Assembly: GCA_016650435.1 (NCBI GenBank)
Contig: JAENVT010000268.1
Coordinates: 1-6,384 of the forward strand
DNA length: 6,384 nt
DNA from: Ilumatobacteraceae bacterium
Lineage (GTDB): Bacteria > Actinomycetota > Acidimicrobiia > Acidimicrobiales > Ilumatobacteraceae
Direction of reading: 5' to 3'
Part shown: piece by piece, positions 1 through 6,384 of the stretch
Layout: each line of letters starts with the position of its first letter
Numbering within the stretch: position 1 is the stretch's first letter
Notes under the pieces: generated by a model
Seen by the model: the letters and a program-made list of their open reading frames with translations, nothing else
What the model was told of the DNA's origin: nothing
Database searches by the model: none
Translations under genes and position numbers: made by a program

Positions 1-1
1 C

Positions 2-139
2 GGGTCCACCACGGTGTCCGCTGCACAGAGCGAGCTCGACGAGCTGCTCGACAAGATCAGCGCCACCGGCATGAACTCGCTCAGCAAGTCGGAGAAGGAA
101 CGGCTCAACGAATTGAGCAAACGCCTGCGCGGCATGTGA
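2..139 (+). CDS. C-terminal tail of a probable rhomboid-family intramembrane protease (5' end outside window)
   Basis: Reading from base 2 gives an open frame of 45 codons ending in TGA at 137-139, so only the end of a gene is present. The visible peptide is hydrophilic and probably helical. It includes ELDELLDKISATGMNSLSKS and then a basic finish with LSKRLRGM. The pattern LDxxLDKIxxxGxxSLxxxExxxLxxLSxxxR matches, from memory, the short cytoplasmic C-terminal domain (the DUF6576 type) that follows the six-helix core in many bacterial rhomboid serine proteases. Those enzymes cleave membrane proteins within the lipid bilayer. The catalytic Ser/His helices are not in the window, so the protease assignment rests on the tail alone. 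The alternative is another protein carrying the same tail. The gene converges on the secreted-protein gene, and the two stop codons are 3 bases apart. Confidence 0.6.
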   Translation, partial: GSTTVSAAQSELDELLDKISATGMNSLSKSEKERLNELSKRLRGM

Positions 140-142
140 ACA

Positions 143-2824
143 TCAGGGCAGAGCGAACCAACCGTTGATGTCGACGACCAAGTCGACGGGCGCCATGCTG
201 TAGAAGCACACAGTGCCTGCCGCCGAAACTGGTACGAGCACCGCGTTTGCCGTACTGAGAAATGGCGTGGCGAAGTTGACGCTCGATACCAGCGGAAGTT
301 GACCGCACGGGAACACGGTGATGAACCCTGGAGCGCTGATGTCGGTCGCCGTCACGTTGAGCGAGACCGCCGAGACTCCGCTGGTCGGCAGGACGCCACC
401 GAGATCCGCCACGTGTACTTCCAATACTCGGCCCGGCTCGATTGGTGCAGGGGCAACTTGCAGGAGGGCGTTGGTGTTCTCACCCGGTCGGGTGTCGAGC
501 ACTCGCGCCGGGCCCGACTTGGAGAAGTCGGAGACCGATGCCATCCAGCCGTTGACATCGACAACAAGGTCAACAGTTACGTTGGCGAAGAAGCAGACCG
601 ACCCTGTCGACGACAACACGGCGATCACTTCGTTGGCAACCGTGTCGCCGATCTCGTAGTTGACGCTAGAGACGAGAGGCCGTTGACCGCACGGGTACAC
701 CGAGAGGAATCCCCGTTGCTCCGCATCGACCACCGTGACGTTGAGGGAGACCGCAGCAACGCCGGACGCAGGCACATAGTCACCGAGATCCGAGAATTGG
801 ACCTGCAGCTCCGTGCCGCCCACGAGCTTGGTGGTCGGCAGCGGGCGCAGCGCGTCGGAACCCTGCCCGGGACGAGTGTCGAACACACGTCGTGGCCCGA
901 CGGGTGTGTATCCCCCGACGCCGCGGAACCAGCCATTGATGTCGACCACCAGATCGGCATTTCGCAGGCTGTAGAAGCACACCGTCCCCGAGGCCGAGAC
1001 CGGCGCGATCACGGCGTTCGGCACGGTCTGGCCGGCCCGATAGTTGACGTTGGACGCCAGTGGCCGTTCACCACACGGGTACACCGTGACGAATCCAGCG
1101 GCGTCGGGATCGACCGCGGTGACGTTTAACGAGACGGCACCAACGCCGCTCGCCGGCACCAGATCGCCGAGGTCGGTGACCTTGACTTCGAGGACGCTGG
1201 CTCCCCCGACTTTGACTTTGTCGACGACTCGCAATGCCGGCGGCGATTCCGGCCGGGTGTCGAATACTCGGGTCGGGTCGACCGGAATGAAGTCAGCGAG
1301 CCGCGGACTGGGCGTGGATGGCGGCGTCGGCGGCGTCGGCTCGAAGTCGAACGTTGCGTTGGCAATGTTGCCGAGCCCGTCGTCGACGCCGACCGACAAC
1401 GCATCGACCGCTCCGTTGAACGACGTCCATCCACTGCCTGCCTTGAACAACGTCGTCCCGCGGATCGTCGCGTCCGGCCAGTTCGTCATCACCTGCGCCC
1501 AGGTGCATGGAGAACCCTGCCCGCACAACCCACCCGATCCCGGCGTGCCGGTGCGCGATGCCCACCACCTGCCGTTCAACGCGTTCCACGACTGCCACAC
1601 GGTGGGATTGACGGTCTGGCTGAGGTACGGCTCGAACACCAGCCGACCGGCGTAGGCGAGGTCGCCCGAGTGATAGTTGACGTCGAACTGCAAGGAGATC
1701 GCTTGCGGCGTGCCCGACTGATAGCTCGAATAGGTCAACCGGGTGAGGTTTGCCAGAGGCGTTCCGGCAAAGCCCGTCGTACCCAGGGCCATGCCTTGAT
1801 TCGACGCTGTCAGGCCGATCTGGGCGCTCCCGGTTCCGAGCGGTGCCGCTGCCGGCCCAAGCCCGTAGCTGCCTGTCTGCCCGCCGACAGTGTTCTCGGT
1901 GAAGAAGCCCCATGTCGGTGTCGCGGCGCGCACGACGACCGTCGAATCCGTCACACTCAGCGGAAGCGTGTCGATGCGTGCCATCGGCCGATTGCTCGTC
2001 CAGCACGCGTCGTCGAGACGAAACACACCGACGCCGCCGGTGCCACCGTCGCAGTAGAACCCTCCGCTAGCACTATTCATGAACACGCCCGCGGGATCGA
2101 CATCGGTCCCGCTCGCGGGATCCGTTGTCAAGGTTGCCGCGCCGACGTTCAACGAATCGTACGGACAGTTCGTGCCGCAGGCCGCCGGGCCGATCGGGCT
2201 GTAGCCGTGGTTGCTCGTGTTGTAGGCGATGCCCCAGATCAGGCGACTCGGTAGCGCCGTGCCCGCCGGGAATTGGAAGATGACCGGATAGGCAAAGCCG
2301 TTGTAGCAAGTCGTGCCGTTGAACCATCGGCCGCCGGTGCAGTTCACCGGGTCGGCCGACGGCCGGTAGGGAATCGTTGCGTTCATGGTCATGGTCGCCA
2401 GGGCGCCGCCGGGTGAAGCCGTGCCGTTGTCGGCATAGAGGGTGAGGGTCAACGGGTGTGTAAAGGTCGCACCCGGTGTGGTTGAGCATGCGATGGGTCC
2501 GGTCCATCCTCCGGTCTGGCACGCCCAACTCGACATCAGCACCGTGACGCTGGAGAGCTGGCGCGGTCCGGGCCCGACCTGAATGCGATCACCGAACTCA
2601 CTCGTCGACGTCGCTTCGAACCCGACGCTGGCAACGTTGCCCGGCACAACGCCGATCGAGTCGTAGACGGCATCAGGATCCGGTGCCGCCTGAACACCCA
2701 CCGCAGGCATCACCATCACGCCAACGCCCAGTAATACCAAGGCCACGGCAACGCGACACAACCTCGTTGCAATCGTCTCATGCCTGTTCAGCGCGGTCGG
2801 TATCAACTTCACAAAGAGAGACAT
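143..2824 (-). CDS. Large secreted modular protein with three C-terminal beta-type repeats; function unknown
   Basis: This is an 893-residue protein with an export signal. A basic N-region (R14, R21, R24) precedes a hydrophobic stretch at about 25-43, with likely signal peptidase I cleavage after VQA (44-46). Module 1, about 52-285, contains PGNVASVGFEATSTSEFGD, PYRPSAD and WGIAYNTSNHGYSPIG and eight cysteines (102, 113, 162, 173, 216, 220, 258, 274). Module 2, about 292-495, has FEPY (397-400), WQSWNALNGRWW (410-421), a cysteine pair (434, 440) and ends in FDFEP. A Pro/Thr linker (496-507) leads to three repeats at 512-633, 639-761 and 767-893. Each repeat has one YPCG/FPCG and one VCF cysteine, giving 16 cysteines in the mature chain, an even number that suits disulfides outside the cell. 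There is no LPXTG motif, C-terminal membrane helix or recognisable catalytic motif. A released or surface-associated binding or structural role is my inference. The ATG at 2824 gives a sensible signal peptide but has no clear Shine-Dalgarno. Confidence 0.9.
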   Translation of the reverse strand: MSLFVKLIPTALNRHETIATRLCRVAVALVLLGVGVMVMPAVGVQAAPDPDAVYDSIGVVPGNVASVGFEATSTSEFGDRIQVGPGPRQLSSVTVLMSSWACQTGGWTGPIACSTTPGATFTHPLTLTLYADNGTASPGGALATMTMNATIPYRPSADPVNCTGGRWFNGTTCYNGFAYPVIFQFPAGTALPSRLIWGIAYNTSNHGYSPIGPAACGTNCPYDSLNVGAATLTTDPASGTDVDPAGVFMNSASGGFYCDGGTGGVGVFRLDDACWTSNRPMARIDTLPLSVTDSTVVVRAATPTWGFFTENTVGGQTGSYGLGPAAAPLGTGSAQIGLTASNQGMALGTTGFAGTPLANLTRLTYSSYQSGTPQAISLQFDVNYHSGDLAYAGRLVFEPYLSQTVNPTVWQSWNALNGRWWASRTGTPGSGGLCGQGSPCTWAQVMTNWPDATIRGTTLFKAGSGWTSFNGAVDALSVGVDDGLGNIANATFDFEPTPPTPPSTPSPRLADFIPVDPTRVFDTRPESPPALRVVDKVKVGGASVLEVKVTDLGDLVPASGVGAVSLNVTAVDPDAAGFVTVYPCGERPLASNVNYRAGQTVPNAVIAPVSASGTVCFYSLRNADLVVDINGWFRGVGGYTPVGPRRVFDTRPGQGSDALRPLPTTKLVGGTELQVQFSDLGDYVPASGVAAVSLNVTVVDAEQRGFLSVYPCGQRPLVSSVNYEIGDTVANEVIAVLSSTGSVCFFANVTVDLVVDVNGWMASVSDFSKSGPARVLDTRPGENTNALLQVAPAPIEPGRVLEVHVADLGGVLPTSGVSAVSLNVTATDISAPGFITVFPCGQLPLVSSVNFATPFLSTANAVLVPVSAAGTVCFYSMAPVDLVVDINGWFALP
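146..526 (-). repeat. Protein repeat 3 of the secreted protein (residues 767-893, C-terminal)
   Basis: This copy starts FSKSGPARVLDTRPG and ends DLVVDINGWFALP at the stop codon. Cysteines are at residues 840 and 873. It differs from the others in the segment between SVNF and ANAV: the G-x-T pattern seen in repeats 1 and 2 is replaced by ATPFLST, with one extra residue. The protein ends three residues after the module, so there is no separate anchoring tail. Confidence 0.86.
542..910 (-). repeat. Protein repeat 2 of the secreted protein (residues 639-761)
   Basis: This copy starts YTPVGPRRVFDTRPG and ends DLVVDVNGWM. It shares VPASGV, AVSLNVT, VYPCG and RPL with repeat 1. Cysteines are at residues 712 and 744. 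A five-residue spacer (RGVGG) separates it from repeat 1. Confidence 0.88.
926..1291 (-). repeat. Protein repeat 1 of the secreted protein (residues 512-633)
   Basis: This copy encodes a unit running from FIPVDPTRVFDTRP to DLVVDINGWF, with SLNVT and YPCG between them. It is the copy closest to the family pattern, with the NYRAGQTVPNAV segment intact. Cysteines are at residues 584 and 616. Alternating hydrophobic residues suggest a beta-sandwich-like fold, which is an inference. Confidence 0.88.
1321..1338. repeat. Two-copy 9-bp tandem repeat coding for the Pro/Thr linker
   Basis: The unit GCGGCGTCG occurs twice in direct succession. On the minus strand it encodes the PTPPTPP part of the linker between module 2 and the first C-terminal repeat. 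The length is a multiple of three, so gain or loss of a unit would change linker length without breaking the frame. Confidence 0.7.
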
Positions 2825-2832
2825 CGGTCAAG

Positions 2833-2846
2833 AAGGTGTCGACCTT
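2833..2846. promoter_or_regulatory. Perfect inverted repeat just upstream of the secreted-protein start
   Basis: AAGGT and ACCTT flank the four bases GTCG, giving a 5-bp stem with a 4-base loop. It ends 9 bases before the ATG at 2824. On the transcript it covers the place where a ribosome binding site would lie, and no other Shine-Dalgarno is visible. It could be a small mRNA hairpin or a protein operator, or it could be chance. No T-tract follows, so it does not look like an intrinsic terminator. Confidence 0.3.
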
Positions 2847-2852
2847 TACTGT

Positions 2853-2876
2853 GCGTAACCGCCTTGTTACCTACGC
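2853..2876. promoter_or_regulatory. Overlapping dyads at the junction of the MFS and secreted-protein genes
   Basis: Two interlocked inverted repeats are present. GTAAC (2855-2859) pairs with GTTAC (2866-2870), and GCGTA (2853-2857) pairs with TACGC (2872-2876), which runs across the MFS stop codon at 2871-2873. They cannot both form at once because they share the GTA bases. This may be a regulator site or a weak alternative RNA structure. No consensus -10/-35 promoter could be picked out nearby. Confidence 0.25.
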
Positions 2877-4127
2877 GAAGTGAGGCGTGCGGGGCCGTGT
2901 GACCATCCATCCGGCGAACACCGCGAGTGTCAACGCAACGAGGCTCGTCCCGTTGGCCAGCAGGTGAAAACCCCAGGCTCGCTTGATGAAGCCGGAGCCG
3001 AATGCCGCGCAACCACCACAGAAGCTCATCATCAAGTCAGCCGTGCCCTGCATCTCGATACGCTCGTCGAAAGCCACCGAGCTCGTCACGAGCGAACTGC
3101 CGGCGATCAGACCGATGTTCCATCCCAACCCGAGTAGGAACAATCCGACGAAGATCAGTGGTCGGTGGTAGCCGGCGAGCACCGCGCCAGCCGTGCCGCA
3201 GGCGAGCACCACACCCGCAACCATCACGGCGCGATCCGGGCGGATGCGCTGGACGAACCGACCGACAAACGGGGCCAGCCCGTACATGCCGGCGATGTGC
3301 ACGGCGATGACGTAGTTCGAGGAGCCGGCTTGATGGTGGTCGCGCATGTGCGGTGGAGTCATCGTCATCACCGCAACCATTCCCGACTGGACGGTGATCA
3401 TCGACGCCAGGCCGAGCTGCACCATCGGCTCGCGTCGAATGACCACCCACGATCGCTTGACCGATTTGATCGGTTGCGAGCGGCTTGCAAGCGGGTCGAT
3501 CCCGCCGGTGACCGCCAGCGGATCCGGACGCAGTCGGACCCAGATGATGGCTGCGGCGGCAAGCGACAAGATGGCCGCAAACGCAATTGGACCGACACTT
3601 GGAGCAAGTCCCAGGTGTGGGGCCAGCCGCTTCCATTGAGGAGTCAGAACGGGGCCAAAGACGGCACCGAGAGTGCCGAGCCACACGACCGCGGCGATCG
3701 CCCGCGGGCCCTCGCCGGGTTCGGCCAGGTCGGCAGCGACGAATCGGCCCTGTAGCGACGCCGCCTGCGCACCGCCGAACATCACCATGCCGACGAGCAA
3801 CAACCACACCCAACGCATCTGCCCGCCGAACGCGGCGACCGCGGCGCCACATGCGCCAATGACAAAGGCTGTCACCAACGCCGGGCGTCGGCCGCGCCTT
3901 CGGCTGAACGCTGCGAACGAAGGAGCCATCAACGCCGATCCAAGGGTGAACGCGGCATTGCCCGACCCGGCAAGCCGGTCGTCTCCCAGCAGATCACCGA
4001 CGAAGAGGGCGAGCACCGCGACGACCCCGGCGATCGCGGCTTGGCCCGGCACCTGAGCAAGCCGAAGCGTGGTGATGGTGCGCCGTTGCAATGCAGCACG
4101 ATCAACCGTCGCGTCGATCAGGGTCAC
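2871..4127 (-). CDS. Major facilitator superfamily transporter, DHA-like, substrate unknown
   Basis: This 418-residue polytopic membrane protein has a length and helix spacing typical of 12-helix MFS carriers. A hydrophobic first helix covers about 28-48. The cytoplasmic loop between helices 2 and 3 carries a motif-A remnant, SRRRGRRPAL (75-84), in which the usual Asp is replaced by Arg76. Features of an actinobacterial MFS subgroup that I recognise include ASLQGRFVAADLAEPG (123-138), AVVWLGTLGAVFGP (146-159), the RLRPDPL end of helix 6 (198-204), the His-rich segment PPHMRDHH (258-265) with HIAGMYG (277-283), and LLGLGWNIGLIAGSS (331-345). These suggest a proton-coupled exporter, but the substrate cannot be inferred. 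The start is GTG at 4125-4127. An in-frame stop three codons upstream (4137-4139) excludes a longer form. The gene lies 38 bases after uvrA and 46 bases before the secreted-protein gene, all on one strand. Confidence 0.94.
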   Translation of the reverse strand: MTLIDATVDRAALQRRTITTLRLAQVPGQAAIAGVVAVLALFVGDLLGDDRLAGSGNAAFTLGSALMAPSFAAFSRRRGRRPALVTAFVIGACGAAVAAFGGQMRWVWLLLVGMVMFGGAQAASLQGRFVAADLAEPGEGPRAIAAVVWLGTLGAVFGPVLTPQWKRLAPHLGLAPSVGPIAFAAILSLAAAAIIWVRLRPDPLAVTGGIDPLASRSQPIKSVKRSWVVIRREPMVQLGLASMITVQSGMVAVMTMTPPHMRDHHQAGSSNYVIAVHIAGMYGLAPFVGRFVQRIRPDRAVMVAGVVLACGTAGAVLAGYHRPLIFVGLFLLGLGWNIGLIAGSSLVTSSVAFDERIEMQGTADLMMSFCGGCAAFGSGFIKRAWGFHLLANGTSLVALTLAVFAGWMVTRPRTPHFA

Positions 4128-4153
4128 CCGTGTGGTCTAGCGCATCGCACTGA

Positions 4154-4163
4154 GCCGATCGGC
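4154..4163. promoter_or_regulatory. 10-bp perfect palindrome between uvrA and the MFS gene
   Basis: GCCGATCGGC is self-complementary and lies just downstream of the uvrA stop codon, in the 38-base gap before the MFS GTG start. No run of T follows in either direction, so it is a poor intrinsic terminator. An operator or a chance GC-rich palindrome is equally possible, because CGATCG-like words are common across this window. Confidence 0.2.
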
Positions 4164-4165
4164 GG

Positions 4166-6384
4166 TTACAGGAGCAACGGTCTCAGGAAACGCCCGGTGT
4201 GACTGGCATCGATCGCGGCGACGTCCTCGGGGCTGCCTTCGGCGACGACGAGGCCTCCCCCGCTGCCACCTTCGGGTCCGAGGTCGATCAACCAATCGGC
4301 GGTCTTGATGACATCGAGGTTGTGCTCGATGATCAGCACGGTGTTTCCCTGATCGACCAACCGCGACAGAACGGTCAGCAGTCGGCGCACGTCGTCGAAA
4401 TGCAGACCGGTCGTCGGCTCGTCGAGCAGATAGATCGTGTGGCCCGTCGAGCGTTTGGCGAGCTCGGATGCCAGCTTCACGCGCTGTGCTTCACCACCAG
4501 ACAGCGTCGGCGCCGGCTGGCCGAGCCGCACATAGCCGAGCCCGACATCGAGCAGCGTGTCCATGTAGCGACCGATGGCAGGTTGGTTCGCAAAGAAACC
4601 AACCGCTTCGGCGACCGGCATGTCGAGCACCTCGGCGATGTTCTTGCCCTTGAAGGTGATGTCGAGCGTGTCGCGGTTGTAGCGGGCACCTTTACAAACC
4701 TCGCACGGCACATACACGTCGGGAAGGAAGTGCATCTCGATCTTGATGTTGCCGTCGCCGGAGCACGCGTCGCAACGACCCCCCGGCACATTGAAACTGA
4801 ATCGCCCTGGCATGTAACCGCGCACTTTGGCCTCGGCTGTTGTGGCGAACAGTTTGCGGATGTTGTCGAACACACCCGTGTAGGTCGCCGGATTGGATCG
4901 AGGAGTTCGACCGATCGGTGACTGATCCATGTCGATCACCTTGTCGAGCAGATCGATGCCTTCGATCTTCTTGTGCTTGCCCGCAGCGTGCTTCGACTTG
5001 TAGATCCGCTGCATCAGGACCGGCAGCAAGATATCGCGCACCAATGTGCTCTTGCCGCTGCCACTGACACCGGTGATCGCAACGAAGCAGCCCAGCGGGA
5101 TGCGCACGTCGATGTTGCGCAGGTTGTGCTCGCGGGCACCCTTGATCTCCAGCCATTCGAGGCCGGGCTGACGTCGCTGCTGCGGCACCGGTATGTACTT
5201 CTTGCCCGCCAAGTACTGCCCGGTGATCGATTCCTTGACCTTGGTGATCCCCTTCACCGGACCGCTGTAGACCACATCGCCGCCGTGCTCGCCTGCACCT
5301 GGGCCGATGTCGACGATCCAATCGGCTTCGCGAATGGTCTCTTCGTCGTGCTCGACGACCAGCACCGTGTTGCCCAGATCGCGCAATCGCAGCAATGTGT
5401 CGATGAGCCGGCGATTGTCTCGCTGGTGCAGGCCGATCGACGGTTCGTCGAGCACGTACAAGGTGCCGACAAGACCTGACCCGATCTGGCTGGCTAGCCG
5501 AATGCGCTGGGCCTCGCCGCCAGCCAGCGTGGCGGCGTAACGAGACAGGCTGAGATAGTCGAGGCCGACGTCGAGCAGGAAGCCGAGGCGGGCGTTGATC
5601 TCTTTCGTCACCCTCTCGGCGATCAGCCGATCGCGTTCGCTGAGTTCGAGCGCTGCCAAGAACTTCGCAGACTCGCCGATGGCCATGTTGCAGACCTCGG
5701 CGATGTTGAGGTCGTTGACGGTGACCGCCAGCGACGCCGGCTTCAATCGAGCGCCACCGCATGCCGTGCACGGGACCTCGCGCATGTAGCCCTCGTACTG
5801 CTCGCGCGACCAATCGCTCTCTGCGCCGGTGCGCCGACGGTTGAGCCACGGAATGACACCCTCGTACGCCGTCGAGTATTCGCGGGTTCGGCCGTAGCGA
5901 TTCTTGTACTTGACCTTGAGATTGCCCTCGACACCGTGCAGCACGACCTTCTGCTGCTTCGCATTGAGCGTGCGGTAGGGCGCGTCGAGGTCGAGCTTGT
6001 AGACCTCGGCAACGGCCTCGAGCATTCTGGTGAAGTACTGCGTGTTGGATGTGCGCCACGGAGCGATGGCGCCGCCGTTGATCGATTGATCGGGATCGGG
6101 GATGATCAGTTCGGGATCGACCTCGAACGTGGTGCCGAGCCCATCGCACGCCTCGCAGGCGCCGTACGGCGAGTTGAACGAGAAGTTGCGCGGCGCGGGT
6201 TCGTCGTAGCTCCTTCCACACGTCGGGCAAGCGAGGTGCTGGCTGAAGATGAGGGTCTCGCTTTCGCTGCCATCGGCCGGCATGAGTTGGACCTCGGCGA
6301 CACCGTCGGCCAGCTTCAGCGCGGTCTCCAACGAGTCGGTCAATCGACGCTCGATCCCGTCGCGGCGCACGAGACGATCGATGA
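4166..6384 (-). CDS. uvrA: UvrA, excinuclease ABC subunit A (N-terminal part outside window)
   Basis: UvrA is the cytoplasmic ATPase dimer that recognises DNA lesions and loads UvrB in nucleotide excision repair. The frame is open to the right edge, with IDRL codons before the GTG at 6370, so that GTG is internal. About 738 codons are visible against roughly 940 or more in full UvrA. The missing part includes the first Walker A. Counting from the 6370 codon, a zinc module has C48, C51, C72 and C75, a CxxC lies at 201/204 ([11 protein letters not shown]), and the NBD-I signature is LAGGEAQRI (282-290). Walker B follows at 303-315 ([13 protein letters not shown]) and an H-loop His at 341. NBD-II has Walker [10 protein letters not shown] (434-442), a second zinc module C533-x2-C-x19-C-x2-C559, LSGGEAQRV (623-631), [10 protein letters not shown] (648-657) and IIEHN. 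The domain order is canonical. The one oddity is Ala for Ser in the first signature motif. The gene probably leads a run that continues into the MFS gene. Confidence 0.98.
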   Translation of the reverse strand, partial: IDRLVRRDGIERRLTDSLETALKLADGVAEVQLMPADGSESETLIFSQHLACPTCGRSYDEPAPRNFSFNSPYGACEACDGLGTTFEVDPELIIPDPDQSINGGAIAPWRTSNTQYFTRMLEAVAEVYKLDLDAPYRTLNAKQQKVVLHGVEGNLKVKYKNRYGRTREYSTAYEGVIPWLNRRRTGAESDWSREQYEGYMREVPCTACGGARLKPASLAVTVNDLNIAEVCNMAIGESAKFLAALELSERDRLIAERVTKEINARLGFLLDVGLDYLSLSRYAATLAGGEAQRIRLASQIGSGLVGTLYVLDEPSIGLHQRDNRRLIDTLLRLRDLGNTVLVVEHDEETIREADWIVDIGPGAGEHGGDVVYSGPVKGITKVKESITGQYLAGKKYIPVPQQRRQPGLEWLEIKGAREHNLRNIDVRIPLGCFVAITGVSGSGKSTLVRDILLPVLMQRIYKSKHAAGKHKKIEGIDLLDKVIDMDQSPIGRTPRSNPATYTGVFDNIRKLFATTAEAKVRGYMPGRFSFNVPGGRCDACSGDGNIKIEMHFLPDVYVPCEVCKGARYNRDTLDITFKGKNIAEVLDMPVAEAVGFFANQPAIGRYMDTLLDVGLGYVRLGQPAPTLSGGEAQRVKLASELAKRSTGHTIYLLDEPTTGLHFDDVRRLLTVLSRLVDQGNTVLIIEHNLDVIKTADWLIDLGPEGGSGGGLVVAEGSPEDVAAIDASHTGRFLRPLLL

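Noticed and set aside
299..1129. Long plus-strand open frame of 276 codons opposite the repeat region
   Set aside because: It lies antisense to the well-supported secreted protein. Its product is Arg/Asp/His-rich, with no domain, signal or membrane segment, as expected for the opposite strand of GC-rich repeats.
1293..2006. 237-codon minus-strand frame inside the secreted-protein gene
   Set aside because: It is the wrong frame relative to a protein with a signal peptide and ordered modules, and its composition is Arg-rich and unstructured.
2804..2835. TTGACC just upstream of the secreted-gene ATG as a -35 box
   Set aside because: The matching -10 position lies inside the coding sequence and shows no TAnnnT. 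Use of it would remove the ATG that gives the best signal peptide.
4128..4165. Possible intrinsic terminator after uvrA
   Set aside because: The GCCGATCGGC palindrome has no unpaired loop of useful size and no following T-tract.
4199..5479. Plus-strand frames antisense to uvrA (240 and 168 codons)
   Set aside because: They show no recognisable motif and sit entirely opposite conserved uvrA coding sequence.
4692..6230. 512-codon minus-strand frame overlapping uvrA
   Set aside because: It is an alternative frame of uvrA, whose own frame has every expected UvrA motif. The product is Arg/Ala/His-rich and low in complexity, a typical shadow in high-GC DNA.
1..6384. Frequent CGATCG/GATCGA words as a possible dispersed signal
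   Set aside because: They occur throughout coding sequence as common Asp/Ile/Arg codon pairs of a GC-rich genome. Without a genome-wide count there is no basis for calling them a motif.

Overview
This is a GC-rich chromosomal window with four genes and almost no intergenic DNA. The best taxonomic clue is the secreted protein at 143-2824. Its C-terminal repeats follow a pattern (DPTRVFDTRP ... SLNVT ... YPCG ... TVCFYS ... DLVVDINGWF) that I associate with high-GC Actinobacteria, especially marine and freshwater Acidimicrobiia such as the Ilumatobacter group. The UvrA and MFS sequences fit an actinobacterial origin. The genus is an inference.

Layout, left to right. Positions 1-139 hold the last 45 codons of a plus-strand gene, probably the C-terminal tail of a rhomboid-family membrane protease. 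It converges on the next gene with a gap of only 3 bases. Positions 143-2824 (minus) encode an 893-residue exported protein: a signal peptide, two beta-rich N-terminal modules with many cysteines, a Pro/Thr linker and three tandem copies of a module of about 122 residues. Positions 2871-4127 (minus) encode a 418-residue major facilitator superfamily transporter with a GTG start. Positions 4166-6384 (minus) hold the C-terminal three quarters or so of uvrA, the damage-recognition ATPase of nucleotide excision repair. Its start lies beyond the right edge.

The three minus-strand genes run uvrA, then MFS transporter, then secreted protein. The gaps are 38 and 46 bases, and neither holds a convincing intrinsic terminator, so read-through from uvrA is possible. 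Both gaps contain short inverted repeats. No biochemical link between DNA repair, the transporter and the exported protein can be read from the sequence, so the arrangement may be only positional.

I see no mobile element, CRISPR array, RNA gene or clear novel multi-gene system. The least explained object is the secreted modular protein. Other points are an Ala-for-Ser change in the first ABC signature of UvrA, a His-rich loop in the transporter, and the paired dyads just upstream of the secreted gene.
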